Assembly: GCA_022478985.1 (NCBI GenBank) | Contig: JAKSZP010009518.1 | Coordinates: 1 to 64,000 of the forward strand | Length of the DNA: 64,000 nt | Direction of reading: 5' to 3' | Source: Massospora cicadina | Lineage: Eukaryota > Entomophthoromycota > Entomophthoromycetes > Entomophthorales > Entomophthoraceae | Shown here: one piece after another, positions 23,704 to 36,329 of the stretch | Layout: each line of letters begins with the position of its first letter | How positions within the stretch are numbered: the first letter of the stretch is position 1 | Program-made: the position numbers and the translations under genes | The notes under the pieces: generated by a model | What the model was told of the DNA's origin: nothing | The model's input: the letters and a program-made list of their open reading frames with translations, nothing else | Database searches by the model: none

Positions 23704-24110
23704 ATAAGGTACATATTATAATTTGTTAAGTAGTGGTGTAATCTGGTCATATATCTTCTAAGCTAGTAAGTTTATTGTCATAAAGCAAAAATATAGTAGA
23801 TCAGATTTCCTCATCATCTAATACTCATTGACTGTTATTCATAATACTTTAATTATATTTACGGTTAAAAATGGTTGACTTTCAGTGTTCTTTATAGTGA
23901 GCACCAGGTGTAAAAAACCATTGTGTAAGGATTTATACAGCTCAAAAGTGTTTTTATTAGTTGAGAATAATAATTTTTTATAAGCATTGGTTTTTTGTGT
24001 TACTTAAGAATTAATCACAATGACACTACAAAGAAAAATACATTTAAATACTAAGTATCTAAAAAATATGATTTGAGTATTACAGTAGGTTAGCAAAGTT
24101 ATTATACACT
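23704..24110. other. AT-rich DNA between N1 and LINE A
   Basis: About 400 bases with no open frame of note and no recognisable motif. It is the sequence into which N1 and LINE A were inserted. Confidence 0.4.
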
Positions 24111-24130
24111 AGAAATATCTAGAAGGGACT
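24111..24130 (+). repeat. Target-site duplication of LINE A, left copy
   Basis: AGAAATATCTAGAAGGGACT precedes the LINE A 5' end. AGAATAATCTAGAAAGACT at 29353-29371 follows its tail. They match except for a few substitutions and one indel, as expected for an older LINE insertion. Confidence 0.6.
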
Positions 24131-24342
24131 GAGCTTTTCTTTACAATTACTATCACTTTTTAGTAATACAATTTGATTCAAACAGCGTAATTTGATAATC
24201 AACACCAGGCGAAATAAGTATGAATAATAGGGTAAAGAGCTAGGTTGACGCGGTAAAGGGCAGTGGACCCAGACCTGAATCACCCAAAGGTACAAAGCGC
24301 ACAGGTACAAACGAAAAGCTCAGCAAAAATAAAAAACCTGAG

Positions 24343-25528
24343 GTGATGCCTCCCGCAGGTTTTATCAATTTTTGGCAAAATACCGCTGCTATTTGGAAGT
24401 ATCCCAATCGCAACCACTGTCATTGGTGGAACACAGGATATGAGTTTCCTGGGCGTAGAAACACCAACAATGTGGGAAAAGTTTGGCGAAGCCCAACAAA
24501 AATTTTTCCTGCATGCAGTGTACTTAACAACCCATACTATCCGCAGGGGTTGGGTAGATCTTGGGCTTGAACTTGCAGAAGAAGCAAATGAAGCAGCGAA
24601 GGTCAGAGTGATACTCGACCTTCCTGATGAACAGCAATTGGTCCCAACCAAATGCACCTGTTGGACTGAATCCAAGGACATTTTCATATTTTTATTATCT
24701 TCTGACCAAACTGGCGCGCACAGTAGTTGAAAGACATCTCCAAGAAGGCTTGGAAGCCTATGAAAAATTAAACAATTTGAAATGAAATGGTTCCAGCTGG
24801 TGCTGACCCTTAGCATGGGGAAGGCAATAGCAATAATTTATTAAACCAGGACGTAGTAGAGGATATTACAAAAATCCCCACATCGCATCCTTCACAATTG
24901 ATGGGAAAATATCCCAGCTGTTCCACGCAACAGTGGAAAGTGCACCTCCCATTTGCAACCACTGCCAGGCCTTTGGCAAAAGATTCATGCTTGCCCCATA
25001 AAAGAAGGCCTGAGAGAAATGGAATTCTGTGAGGAGTAACTGGGCGAAGATGACTCAGAATACACCAAAATCACAGATACCACACAAGCCTTCAACTGGG
25101 GAGAACACGGGCAATATAAAATTATTGACCCTATTTCCCTGAAAGAATGAAGAATGGCCAAACAAGCTCACAAGCTGGCCAAGGCCAAGGCAAAGGCCTC
25201 AGCGGAATCAACCATATTAATGGAGCAGATTCAGGAAGACATGGAGGAATTTGAGTCCATGAACCAAAAAGATCCCGTGGAAAACCATACACCCAATCCA
25301 ACTGTTTTGAATTTGGTGGAACTCAATTCAGAAATGAATGCAGTGAAATTGGGGTTCAGTTCAATCCCAGAAATTGCGGAATTTAACCCAATCAGGAAGG
25401 AAAATCAACAATGGAATGCGCAAGAAAACTATGTGACCAATAGAAATCCACAAGTGCAAAGCAATAACATATTAAAACCAAGCAAAGCCAAGAAAGGAGC
25501 AAAAACTGCGGTGATGAAAGGGGCATAA
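24343..25528 (+). pseudogene. LINE A ORF1 (gag-like nucleic-acid-binding protein)
   Basis: Would coat the LINE RNA. The N-terminal part (24440-24730, FLGVETPTMWEKFGEAQQKF then WVDLGLELAEEANEAAKVRV) is conserved with LINE B ORF1. Near 24920-24990 the frame reads FHATVESAPPICNHCQAFGK, a knuckle remnant with the His and last Cys gone. The last 124 codons (25154-25528) are open and highly polar: AKQAHKLAKAKAKASAEST, then LMEQIQEDMEEFES, likely helical, ending SKAKKGAKTAVMKGA, a basic tail suited to RNA binding. A stop just before 25154 and several frame changes upstream break the gene. ORF2 follows within about 130 bases. Confidence 0.72.
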
Positions 25529-25654
25529 TACACCCCAACTACTTCTCATGGTTATACTCTACGCAGCAGAGGTGCAGTGGAGAGCATTGTGAGTGAGGGA
25601 GTAGGGCCGGGAGGCCCTGCTAACCACTCCTGAGGCGCATCGGGCGTCTCAGTA

Positions 25655-28600
25655 GAGATAGGGGACACTGAACATAGTGGGACTCAAGGCCTTAACATCC
25701 TGGGCCAAGAAGTTGAGTCTCCTACAAAACCCACTGTCCACAGGGAGAGGAGGAGGCATGGGAAAAATGCTCCTCCCAACAATATCATTTGGGTCGCTCC
25801 ACTGTGGGTTGGTAGTACACATAAACCAAAACTTTATATTTATTAATAGAAATTCGTTCCCAAATGGCTGCATACTTGCTGTAACCTTCTCATGGCACAC
25901 CAAAGTGCACACAATAGCCAGTGTGTATGCCCCAAATGGTGCACATGACCGAAAGGAATTTCTCACAGCCCTAACACAACTAAATCTACCAGCAAATACT
26001 TTCATAATGGGAGACATGAACTGTGGATTGACCTAGAGATGGACTGATGGCCATACACTATTGAGATACCACAAGGGCAAGTGGAACTCCGAGTACTAAA
26101 GGCCACCCTGGGACTATATATCCCACTGCCAAAAAGGCAACCCCGTTACAAAACATGAAAGGCCCACATGTACACAATGGTACACTTGTCTCTATGTTAA
26201 GATAGACCTAATACTCGCACCAATAATTTTCTGTCACCAAATAAAAAAATTTAAAACTGCAAAAATCGAATTCTCCAACCATCTGCTTGTTTTTATGTCT
26301 TACAAACTGGCGGAACCAAGTACTAAAGCACCCAGATGATGCAGAATACGCCCAGAAAGTTCAGCCAACTCAGAATTTCAATCCTGGATGGAGATAATAT
26401 CGTCAACGCGGGATTTTCAAACACCCTTTTGCTTGGACCCACTAACCTCTTGAGAAAACTTCAAAAAATCAACAACCCAACAAATTAAACATACATTGTC
26501 TAGAAGACACAGGGCAGTTTCAGCCATTATCAAACACACATTGGCTGAAATTGACTATCTAGAAAACAATGTACCAAGAATGGGATACAGCCATGGATGG
26601 GGTTGCAAATGGGTGGAGGTTTCTGCTCAGCTAAACACACTGATCTTCGAACGCCAACACCAAGTTGGAGTCCAACATAAAGGCAAAAACATAAGAAATG
26701 AAGAAACTTGCTCAAGCTATTTTTTCCGCCAATTCCACGCCAGGAAAAATATGATAGCTTGTACACAGGTGTGTCAACTGAACAAACCCTTAGCAGAAAC
26801 ACCCGAAGTAGTTGCGACTTAAGTGCACAGGTTTTATATGAAATTGTATAAATCTGAGCCAGTCAAACCAGAAAAAATCAAAAAAATCCTTAGAAGCGCG
26901 CACATCGAAACCTCAGTCTGATATAACAATTTAATTAACCTAATAATACGCGAGGAATTATGGGAAGTAGTACGCGGTGCACCAAGAGGGAAATGCCCTA
27001 GACCTGATGGGATTCCCTATGAATTTTATATAAAATATTTTACTAACATCTCTAACATTCTTCTAGCTTCAATGAACAAGTGTATTATGGGAACATGCCT
27101 CTAACCTGGAGGCAAAGAAGCCTACATGGTCACTTTATTCAAGAAAGGAGACAGATTAGACCTATCCAACTTGTGCCCAATTTCCCTATCCAACAAAGAT
27201 ACAAAAATCTTCACATAAATTATGGCTAAATGACTAGGAGAATTTGCAACTGATGCGATATCCCAATCACAATATGGATTTGTCCCAAGAAGATCCATAT
27301 GGGATAATATCCACACAGTTGCAAATGTCTATCAGTCCAAAACCTCTGGAGCACTTGTCACTTTTAGACCAACAAAAGGCATACTACAGGGTGAACTGGA
27401 CCTATCTTAGGGCCTGCCTTCAAAAATTCAAGCTTCCAAATAGATTTATAAACTGGGTAATGTTGTTTACAGAGTCTGCAACCATGGCTGTGCGGGGAGC
27501 AGGCTTCTTAACCAACCCAGTTATCCCACAGAGAGGACTAAAACAAAGAGACCCCTTAAGCCCTCTACTCTACAACTTTATCCTATACCCCTAATCCAAA
27601 ATACAAACATACTGCTCAAAGGAATCAACGTCAAGGGCCAACCACCAGTCAAAATGATGGCCTTCGCTGATGATTGTGTGGTGGGCATATCCAACAATCA
27701 GGACGCTTGCAGAATTGAGAAGATAATACAAGATTATTCAGCCATAAGTAACGCATCACTTAACACTGAGAAAACGGAAATTATACTCCTGGGGAAATAT
27801 CAGACCCAGTGGATGCCATCTACACAGGGCCAACAAGCTAGTACAACATCAAGACTCCTGACCAGACATAGAAGGCGAAAATTAGCAACGACCTCACTGA
27901 AACTTCCATTCATCAGCAAGCCAACATCTGGCCCTGTTCGTCACTTGGGAGTATGGTTGGAAACAGGAGGTTACGCTAACTCCATGATGGAAAATCAATT
28001 TTTGGACAAAATAACGCATTGCCTCCTTACATGGACACTAAAAGGTCTAACAGGAAGGGTTACGGTAGCCAACTCTATGATTCTATCAATCATATGGTTC
28101 ACGGCCCATGCAATCGCTTTCTCACCATCTTTCTTCAAAACAGTCCATACCTTATTACAAATATGGCTATGGTCCAACCAGACCCCCCTGTACGCCTCAA
28201 AACCCTATTTGGACTTAGAAGGAAAGGAGGCATGGGGCTTACTAATTATGTAGAGCAAGCAACCCATTTACTAGGATCCTGGATAGCTCAGGTGACTAGC
28301 ACAGATCTTCCAGATACACACTGGGCCAGAACAGCAAGAAATAACTTCACACGTACACTACAATAAGAAACCTAGATCACCTGAACACATTAATCAAGTT
28401 TCTGGCATCCCATCCTACAGCTTCTGGACCACATGGCACTCCTGCACAACTCAAATGAATACTCCTAGCCATGAGAAGAGCGACGTGGCGGATTCACATA
28501 AATGAACAAACTAGTCACTGAGGACGCCCAAGGCTAACTTACAGACAGGAGATCAATGATCAAATAGTCACAGACAATATAATAAGCAAAAGCCCAAATA

Positions 28601-29159
28601 CCATAGCTAGGATAGATTACCTGGACCATATGGACATACCCTACAACCTGGAGACCCAAAGAAGAGTATGGAGATACACACATCACCCTCTACTCCAACC
28701 CAGGATAAGAGAACATGTATGGAGGTGCATGAGAAGAGTATACCAAACAGCTGAACATTCAAACGCCAATCACACCTCATGTGCAATATGTGTTCAGTAT
28801 GGAAGCCTAGCCCACCATTTAAAACAATGCCAACATCAGTGGCGGTATGGAAAGAGGCCATGCACCTTTTTTGACAAGAAAATGGACATCCACTCAGCCT
28901 AGCAAGGAACATGTTCGCTATAAACATGGACTCTCATATCCACCCATCTCTCAGGGCGCTAATAATAGCAATAGCACTATGGACGATACATACAATGGTA
29001 CTGGAATCGTTCACAGGAGCAGTGCCAACAATCCAAGAAGCCATTCATCACTTCCACAGCCATATATTAAAACATTTCCAAGCATGGCTGTTTGGACATA
29101 TTACCCCCAAAACTGAAGGGCAATCAACACATGGTTCCCCATACTATTCTAGAAGTTGA
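25655..29159 (+). pseudogene. LINE A ORF2 (APE endonuclease, reverse transcriptase, zinc ribbon)
   Basis: Endonuclease: LNIVGLKALTSWAKKLSLLQ at 25669, then a jump to a GGGMGKMLLPTISFG segment. The ATQEDH piece with the metal-binding Glu, present in LINE B, is missing here. Later blocks SVYAPNGAHDRKEF near 25920 and FIMGDMNC near 26000 are kept. RT: PRGKCPRPDGIPYEFY near 26980, FKKGDRLDLSN-like residues near 27140, SQYGFVPRRSIWDNIHTVAN near 27270, KQRDPLSPLLYNF near 27545, and the catalytic MMAFADDCVVGISNNQDA at 27654. Thumb: LTGRVTVANSM near 28050. The C-terminal zinc ribbon at 28630-28902 has C-x2-C...HH-x3-C (CAICVQYGSLAHHLKQC). Stops at 26034, 28251 and elsewhere. Confidence 0.86.
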
Positions 29160-29319
29160 TCCTTTTCTTCACACATGCTGCATCCAAGAATAAGCCAGCA
29201 TAACTCCCCTTCCCTACCGTCCTAATCTTGTTGATCCAGGAGACAACAAGCGGGGCCTTGAACCCTCTGGGGTGTCTTTATTTGTCAAATTTAATTAGTT
29301 TTTTCACTATATCAGAAGT

Positions 29320-29352
29320 GCTTGTCCCTGGTCGACCTTCCCCAAATAAATA
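29320..29352 (+). other. LINE A 3' terminus
   Basis: CTTGTCCCTGGTCGACCTTC then CCCAAATAAATAAG. The same end is seen in LINE B. A related one in N2, GTCCCCTGGTCGGCATACCT then CGAATAAATC, matches at most positions. This links the N elements to the LINE A/B copying machinery. Confidence 0.7.
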
Positions 29353-29371
29353 AGAATAATCTAGAAAGACT
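29353..29371 (+). repeat. Target-site duplication of LINE A, right copy
   Basis: AGAATAATCTAGAAAGACT, the partner of 24111-24130. Confidence 0.6.
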
Positions 29372-31300
29372 CTGCAATTATAGTTTTTAATAGCTATAAT
29401 GTTAATTTATATAAGATTCTGATTAATCAAAATAAATAATCTTATTTTGAATGTCAATCTAGGATTATCTAAGGTATTTTAATGGTACTTTATGAGTATG
29501 TGAAACTAGTGAAGTCATTATCATTCATCTATTATAGAAGTTGCAAAGTAAAACATCCAATTTGTAAAAGTAGATAGTAGAAATTTATAGATATAAAATC
29601 TTAAATCTCTTAAAGTCTACACAAGTTCAGTGGTCACTCACTAGTACTAATAAGGCGCATATTCATAAAACTTCTATAATTGTGTCAAAATTATATCATT
29701 ATTGAACAAGTTTGATGATAGAGTAAATACATCTTTTTACATTGTTTTATCAGCATGCATAAAGTTCATGGCTCAAAATATCTTTTTTGAAAAAAGCTAA
29801 TAATTTGTAACATGCAGAGGGTATATTTTGCTCTTTAATGCTAGTCTTATAAGGTTAATGGGGTAGGTTATCTAAATCTTATCTTTAACTATATCTTCTA
29901 AAATTCTTCCTTATTATAGAAAATCACATTAAACACTTTCTAGTAGCCTTATCCCTTTATCATATAAAGCACATTATATTATGAGCTTACAGTTTCAGCC
30001 ATGTTTTTAAGTTATCAATATATAAAATCTTTTAAAGACTATATATGATTAGTTTAGATCTAAACTGGTCATTCTTTAGTACAAAATACTAAAATTTATT
30101 CTAGTGACAAAAAAATGTAATCTACAAAAGTTTGGAAAATTAATCAATCCAAAAATACTTTTATAGCAGTACTAAACTAATAGAATGTCTACTATTTATT
30201 TTATTTTATGTACCTCTGCAACTTACTTCTATTCTTTTATTTAAATTCAAATGTGTTAACAAGCAGATTTAATGTCATACTTTACTGACACAATACTGTA
30301 TCTAGATAGGGAGAGAATTAAGTAATTATGACGGATTAACTAGAAAAAATAAAAAAAGCTTACTTAGAAGTAAAGGATGTTTTATACATATTTAAAAGGG
30401 GAACATATATTAAGGTACTATTATATTTTGCATAATCTAAAAGCTTAAATTATAGGCTATTTTTTCTTACACACAAATTTTTATCTTGTATATAAGCAAG
30501 TACATAAATTATTGATCAAGAAAATCTGGAATAAATTTTTTTAGGTGCGTGTAACCATTATATTACTATAAGCCCATGTATGCTCTTGATTAACTCTCCA
30601 TCATTTACCTTTTTCAAAATTTTAAAAATTATGGTATAGTTTCAACTTAACATTTAAGATCTAACCAAATAGATATTCTGTCATTGTGTTGGCAAAACAT
30701 TCAACGTTTTAGTTTCTTTTTTGGAAAGCATAATCAAAGTATTTTTCAAAAATACTTTACCAAGATAAATTATATTAAAGTTTAAAATTGATTTTATATG
30801 TGGTCCTTTCTTGTATTTTATTTTCTGGCGCCACATTATTATTAAATAGTGACAAGCTTTGCTTACCTTATAGCTATAAAGTATGCTTATAGTGTAATTG
30901 TTTGATTTCAGCATATAAAGAGTTTTTTTGTTTTGGCTAGTTTAAAGTTTATTGATTAGAAGCCTTAGCATGAGAGTCCAGATAAATTTTACACTAGTCC
31001 TCACTAATGGTTTGATGTACAACCAAAGTATTAAAAGGGAAATAAATATTGGGACCAAGTGCAGGATAACCATGCCTACGTACCAGTTTACGCCTATATA
31101 TGGAGTAAATTTATAATTCCTTACTCAGTTGTGTTTACAGCTATGCAAACTTTTCTAAGTATTTCTGAGCTAAATAGCACACCTGCATAGATGTGTAACG
31201 AACGAATATATTGTAAATTGATTACACAGATTGTCAAGATATTATGGAATATTAATGTATTTGGTATTTTCAATCCAATTGATTTTTAACTTATCAAAAA
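29372..31300. other. AT-rich DNA with no recognisable gene
   Basis: Dense A/T runs and short frames only. A 77-codon minus-strand frame at 30681-30914 is lysine-, isoleucine- and asparagine-rich, with no motif. A short patch near 31090-31160 (GTTTACAGCTATGCAAACTT) recurs in altered form near 33180-33215 (ATTCACAGGTATGCAAACTT), suggesting a diverged repeat pair framing the next region. Confidence 0.4.
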
Positions 31301-31479
31301 ATCTGAATTAATTTTAAGTTTATAAGCTTTTCATCTAAGAACTCAGTTGGCCTAACAATAGAGGGTTGACTAGTCTTAAACACCTAAGTAATTCAATAAT
31401 TCTAACTCTTCAATTTTGTCTATAAATGTGGCCTTGATTCAAACGTTGCCCAATTTACATTCTCTTTAAATCCCCCTTG

Positions 31480-31950
31480 GCCTTTGTTAACAAACATAGT
31501 TAAAGCTTAATTTTTTACTTGTTGTTAATCTTATTTACCTTATTCATAATAAAAAGCTAGATACAACCTAAGAAAACTATTGACACTACCGCTAAAACCA
31601 TAAATATCTCCAGGACCTCCCATATATACTGTGATAAGAGGAAAGCTTGCAAGCCTCCACACCTTAACCTTATGGGTGGACGCCAACAGATATGCCACTG
31701 GTTCATGCTCTTAAGGTCTTTGCAGGTGACTAGAGACCAAGTAATGCTACTGAAGTTGCACTGCACCTTGGTTTAAGATGGCATGTTTATGAGCAAATAC
31801 CTTAAATTCCCCGCCAGGTGTATAGAGGCTAGATAAAGCAAAGGTGGCTTCCATACACCTCAACTGGTGGTATGCGATCTGCAACCTGATCAGGATATTC
31901 TTAAACAGATAAACACTTAATTAATTTTGATGTTATTCTCTTTTGACATG
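31480..31950 (+). repeat. Diverged direct repeat, copy 1
   Basis: Aligns with 32620-33090 at a constant offset of about 1,140 bases. Matching blocks include CCAGGACCTCCCATATAT (copy 2: CCAGGGCCTCTCATATAT), CTTATGGGTGGACGCCAAC, CACTGCACCTTGG and CCAGGTGTATAGAGGCT. It could be an LTR of a very short element or an old tandem duplication; no termini are clear. Confidence 0.55.
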
Positions 31951-32619
31951 TCTTGTTTTTCAGCTGATGAATGAAATAATGGGAGTCCCAAACGTTACAC
32001 TATTCCAACTTCAACTTACCTTGGCGGTCAGTGAATCCTGCTATCTCACAAAATAGGGTTGATCATTGTACCAAACTAACCAACTCCATCTGCATATCAC
32101 ATTGATTCAGTTTGTCCCTGATGTTGAAGGGTGAGTATGAGGGATGTCTTTTGGACTGCTGGTAATTGAGGCATTGAACCTGCCATAAGCTCCATGAGAA
32201 GTGTTGACACTTTCTAGAACCCATGGACTTTCATATTTTAATGTTCTCACCTTTCATTATTTAATGACACATACTTAATAATTGATGGTATCATTGCCCA
32301 ACTTGAGGAATCTTTAATGAGATGTAACTTATTGAGGGGTGTTAAAAATGACAATTATACATTATTTCTCTAGAATTTTGAATAAATGGAAATTAGATAG
32401 AATTGGTGGTTGCTTACCAACCGATTCTAGTTTAGAAACCCATATTAAATTAAATCCATTGGCTTAGGATATATTCAATTTTAGGCACTTAGACCTAACA
32501 ACTGTGAAATCAACCAAGTACCCATGACAGATTTTATTAAATATGTATCTCTTCATTTTATTTGAAACTTGCCATTAATTCTAACAGTGCTAACCTGAAT
32601 TCTCTCAGCATCCCTAAAC
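31951..32619. other. DNA between the two direct repeats
   Basis: About 670 bases with no open frame and no RT, integrase or gag motif. If the flanking repeats are LTRs, this would be the interior of a non-coding, TRIM-like element. Confidence 0.3.
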
Positions 32620-33090
32620 CTTCCTTATTAAAAAATACTTGTGAATTTACTTTTTGAGTTATTGTTCATTATTGGTTATTTTTTTAAAAATAAAGCTGGA
32701 GACAACTTAAGAAACCCCTCTAGATTGTCACTAAGTCCCATGATTTCCACCAGGGCCTCTCATATATAAGGCGACAATAGACCATCTTGAACACCCCCAC
32801 ACCTCAATCTGATGGGTGATTGCCAACTGAGATGCCAAAGGTGCATTTTAATAAGGTCCCATAGTGACTAGAAGCCAGAAAATTATATTAATTTTGCACC
32901 GTACCTTTTCCTAAAGTGGGCTTATTCTAAAGGGAATATAAAAGAAAACGCCTCATATGTCCCCACCAGGTGTATAGAGGCTGAACATAACCTTTTTGAT
33001 TTTCACACACCTCAAACTGGGGGATGCAACCCACAACCTAACAAAATATTTTTAAATTAAATTAATAGTTATCAGGTTTGCCATTAATTA
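32620..33090 (+). repeat. Diverged direct repeat, copy 2
   Basis: Partner of 31480-31950. The best preserved block is CCAGGTGTATAGAGGCTGAA near 32975. Similarity extends weakly upstream, so the true unit may be longer. Confidence 0.55.
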
Positions 33091-35352
33091 AGGGCAACTT
33101 TTTTTCAGAATAGTTAAATTATTAAGTGATAAATGAGATCTTGGGTGTATCCACTATAAAATGGAATCAACTTATAGGTTCAGCTAATTTTGTATTCACA
33201 GGTATGCAAACTTGTTATTTTTAAGTTGTTGTTATAATAGATAGCTCAAGACAAGATTAATAGGAAAATATGTACAATAATAAGCAACATGTAAAGATAG
33301 ATTACAAAATTCAATTGTTTTTGGCTATATGATGCTTGCTGCATCATGACAGATAGCTGAACAAGTTATGGTAGTAGATAGTAGCTTGTCTTATGCTGGA
33401 GATTATGTAAAGTAATACAAAAGATAGGGTATAAAATATTTTAAATTTATCATAATTAGATCTAGGCTACATATATTACTTTTTTGCATTGACAATTTCA
33501 TGATACTTAAACCATTGATAGTTGAAAAACAGTAATGGAGTACCCGCATAGTATGCTCGCCATGAAAATTAAAAAGATAGAAACCAAATTTGACAAAGTT
33601 GTAGTAAAGCTTGGAGCGTGAACTGCACCCATTATTAGCCTTTCTAATCATAAAATCAAGTATAGGCCCTGATTTATGATATTTATCTTATCAAAACGCA
33701 CGAGGAAGAATATGACAATCCTATACCAAAAATGCCAAAAACAAGCAAATTCAAGAAAATTTTGTGGCCAAGGACAAAGTTTTTGTTTTATATTCTGTGT
33801 TTAAAGGAGTAGGGGCTGTGACCAAATCTTAAGAGTCTGTAAAAGATGCTGGGTACTACTTGACACGCAAATTTGATCAAGTTGTAAACATGTACACCCC
33901 CATATATTACTACACCAAAGGTGTATAGACTTACTCTGGTCTACTCCTAAACAAGTTCTGCTTACTTGTTGGACCTTATAAACCAGCTAAATCCTTAGTA
34001 ACCTTATATACGCCAAGAGTAATAATATGCTTAAAGACAAATCCTCTTCTACAACAAGGATAAAAACATGCTTGCTAATTTTTAAGCTTCAATTATGTGG
34101 TGCTAGTAAAACACATGAATCAACTTCTTGATTATATATAAGGCTATTAACCTTAATCCAAGAAGAGTAATTGATGTTAATAGTTTAAATTATAAATTAT
34201 ATGTTATTGCCACACTTAGTGGTTTGCAAAACAATCTTATAAATAATCTTTAGGCACATAAATTGCCTATATATAAAATAATTTTAAAACAAAGTGTATG
34301 ATTATTACATATTAATCATATAGATGTTTGATATTAAATTACCAACTTAGAAGGGAATTTTACCAAAAAACATTTAACTTAAGAAAATAATATGAAAGAT
34401 TTAAACTAGTTGCGCACACTTGCTTATTAGAAAACTCATGTAATTGTAAATGAGGCGGGTTGACCTTGGGACAAAATATACCACGCCGAGTTTTAAGCTT
34501 GTGCTGGTTTTGAACCTGTTTTTAATCATAAAATGACTCACAATGGAGCAGGAACCACCCACTATGCTACCACTCCTCTAAATATCATTCATGTACACTC
34601 TTAAAAAATCGGTAAAACTAGGTGGTTTAGAGACAGATAACTAAATCTATGATCAAGTCAATTGATCAAAAACATGCCATTCCTCCTTGGTTTAAATATC
34701 ACTGTAAGCTAAAAGTTAAAATAGTAGCTACCTTTAGATTGGTATATCCCCTGGTAGGTTGGGACAGCCTATTGCTAAAAAAAGAAAATGGTAGATACCT
34801 TATTCTTCTACATTGCTCATCAAAGCTGAGTAATTAGACTGTGATCAACAAAATATATGATTTCTGATACATAATTTAGATAATGGCTTTACATTTGACC
34901 TTGAAAGAGGCCACACTAAGAATTATAACTTCTTTACTAATAGAACTATCAACAAGATCATAAAAACTGAAAGAGTTATGTAAACAAGTTGTTTTAGAAA
35001 TTGTGCCGTTTTATTCATAATTAAAAACTTTATAGAAAAGATGTGAAAAGTAAGTTGAGATTTGCATATTTAAGGCAAGTTATTGCTGGGGTCCAGAAAT
35101 ATTCAATAATGCATTTTTAGCGTAACATACTCAATTTGTGAACTTCATGCTTAAACTCACTCTCTGTAACATTTCATGTAAACTAGTAGCAACATAAATC
35201 TCTTCTATTTTAAACTGATTCAAGAAAATTTTTCTTTGGGACTCTCAAAGGTATCCTGATACGCTCTATTTTGGCACAATTAGTGGTAAGCTTGTTATGT
35301 AGTTCCCCTTGCGCTTTTCTAATGTAATTCTATTGAGATAAAATGATCAACA
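33091..35352. other. AT-rich DNA with no recognisable gene
   Basis: Frames are short on both strands. One plus-strand stretch near 33750-33990 reads with few stops (FVAKDKVFVLYSVFKGVGAV ... YYLTRKFDQVVNMYTP) but I recognise no family. Otherwise nothing is seen. Confidence 0.35.
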
Positions 35353-35553
35353 TTAATATATTTTAAGAGTAGCAAGTGGCATGGAGGAATTGTCAAGATT
35401 AACTATGATCACTACCACATTTGTGATCTCTCTGCTCATGTTATGTGGTGCAGACAGGTTCAAGGGAGTTCTCAAGTAAACTGAATGTATGTAGATTATG
35501 ACAAGAAAATCAAGGTAGAAAATACACAAAAGTAATAAAATATTTAAGATCAA
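35353..35553 (-). pseudogene. Possible Copia-type protease fragment
   Basis: A 66-codon minus-strand frame contains LNLSAPHNMSREITN and later LDNSSMPLATLK. Copia proteases have the pattern LDSGA-x-HHM followed by a block such as V-x-x-A-D/N-G-S. If this is one, the catalytic Asp is now Asn and the Gly is now Ser. No integrase or RT of the Copia type could be found next to it, so the call is weak. Confidence 0.25.
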
Positions 35554-35559
35554 TGCAAC

Positions 35560-36250
35560 ATGGAGTCCAAGTGTTTTTAAGATTAATTCTAAAAATCAGA
35601 GGAATAAATTTAGGTTTATATGCTCTAAAAATGTTAAGTGTAGGATATTAAATTTTCAACTCTGGTGGGAACTTTAAGAGAGATCATCAGTATCATAATG
35701 AGGCGCGGACTTTACAAAACTGACTAAGGCATTAAATTTAAGTGAAATTAGGATCCAACAAGAACCACTATGTCTATACCTAAGCTATTTTCAGGTAATT
35801 TTCTGCGACAACAATATGAAACCAAGAAAATATTAAAGAAAAAGAGACCACATCTTTATTTTACAAATTATATTTTGATAAGTATATAAAACAATTTTTG
35901 AATTTTTGAATTATTGGGATCCAATAATGATGGTCAGTTAGGTCAAAAACTTATTTCAGGCTCAAGCTTATTTTATTTTTGGCCTCCTTTCACCAAATTT
36001 GTCCATTTCTATAATATGTTTTTTAGATTTTCACTATGGTAGGACCTTTAGCATCTTTCCTTCTGCTAAATTAACTTCTTATTAATGTCTCTTTCCAAAA
36101 TTTTGACTAGTGGGATGGGCTACTTCTCACTTTTCATCCGAAAATTTTTTGAGATACTTTTAGATTTAAATGAGAGTTTTTAAGTCTTTCTTGTAGGTTT
36201 CTGCCTCTTATGGGCTCTCTATTCCAGGTAAAATGTAACTGTTTTTAACA
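35560..36250 (-). repeat. Candidate 3' LTR of Gypsy J
   Basis: On the minus strand, J pol is followed by the purine tract GTGAGGAGGGAAA and then TGTTAAAAACAG, the arrangement of a polypurine tract and LTR start. The inner end is not defined, because no convincing 5' LTR partner was found right of 47700. AT-rich, with no coding signal. Confidence 0.4.
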
Positions 36251-36266
36251 TTTCCCTCCTCACTTA
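36251..36266 (-). other. Candidate polypurine tract of Gypsy J
   Basis: Minus strand TAAGTGAGGAGGGAAA directly before a TGTTAAAA start. It is close in form to the tract of Gypsy D (TTGGGAGGAGAGAGTAA). Confidence 0.5.
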
Positions 36267-36329
36267 AGAGGATTTACTCCATAAAACTGTGTTCAGCTAA
36301 AGAACAAATCTTGTGGGGTCAGGAAGTTT

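Larger units (their letters stand above)
24131..29352 (+). mobile_element. LINE A, full-length non-LTR retrotransposon
   Basis: About 5.2 kb bounded by a 19-20-base imperfect target-site duplication. Gene order is 5' leader, ORF1 with a degenerate knuckle and lysine-rich tail, ORF2 with APE endonuclease, RT and C-terminal zinc ribbon, and an A-rich tail. It aligns along its whole length with LINE B. It is the least damaged of the three LINEs and the only reverse transcriptase in the window whose catalytic box (FADD, 27663-27674) is intact, although stops and a lost endonuclease segment show it is dead too. Confidence 0.87.

Noticed and set aside
30681..30914. 77-codon minus-strand frame
   Set aside because: Composition is what AT-rich DNA gives by chance; no family recognised.
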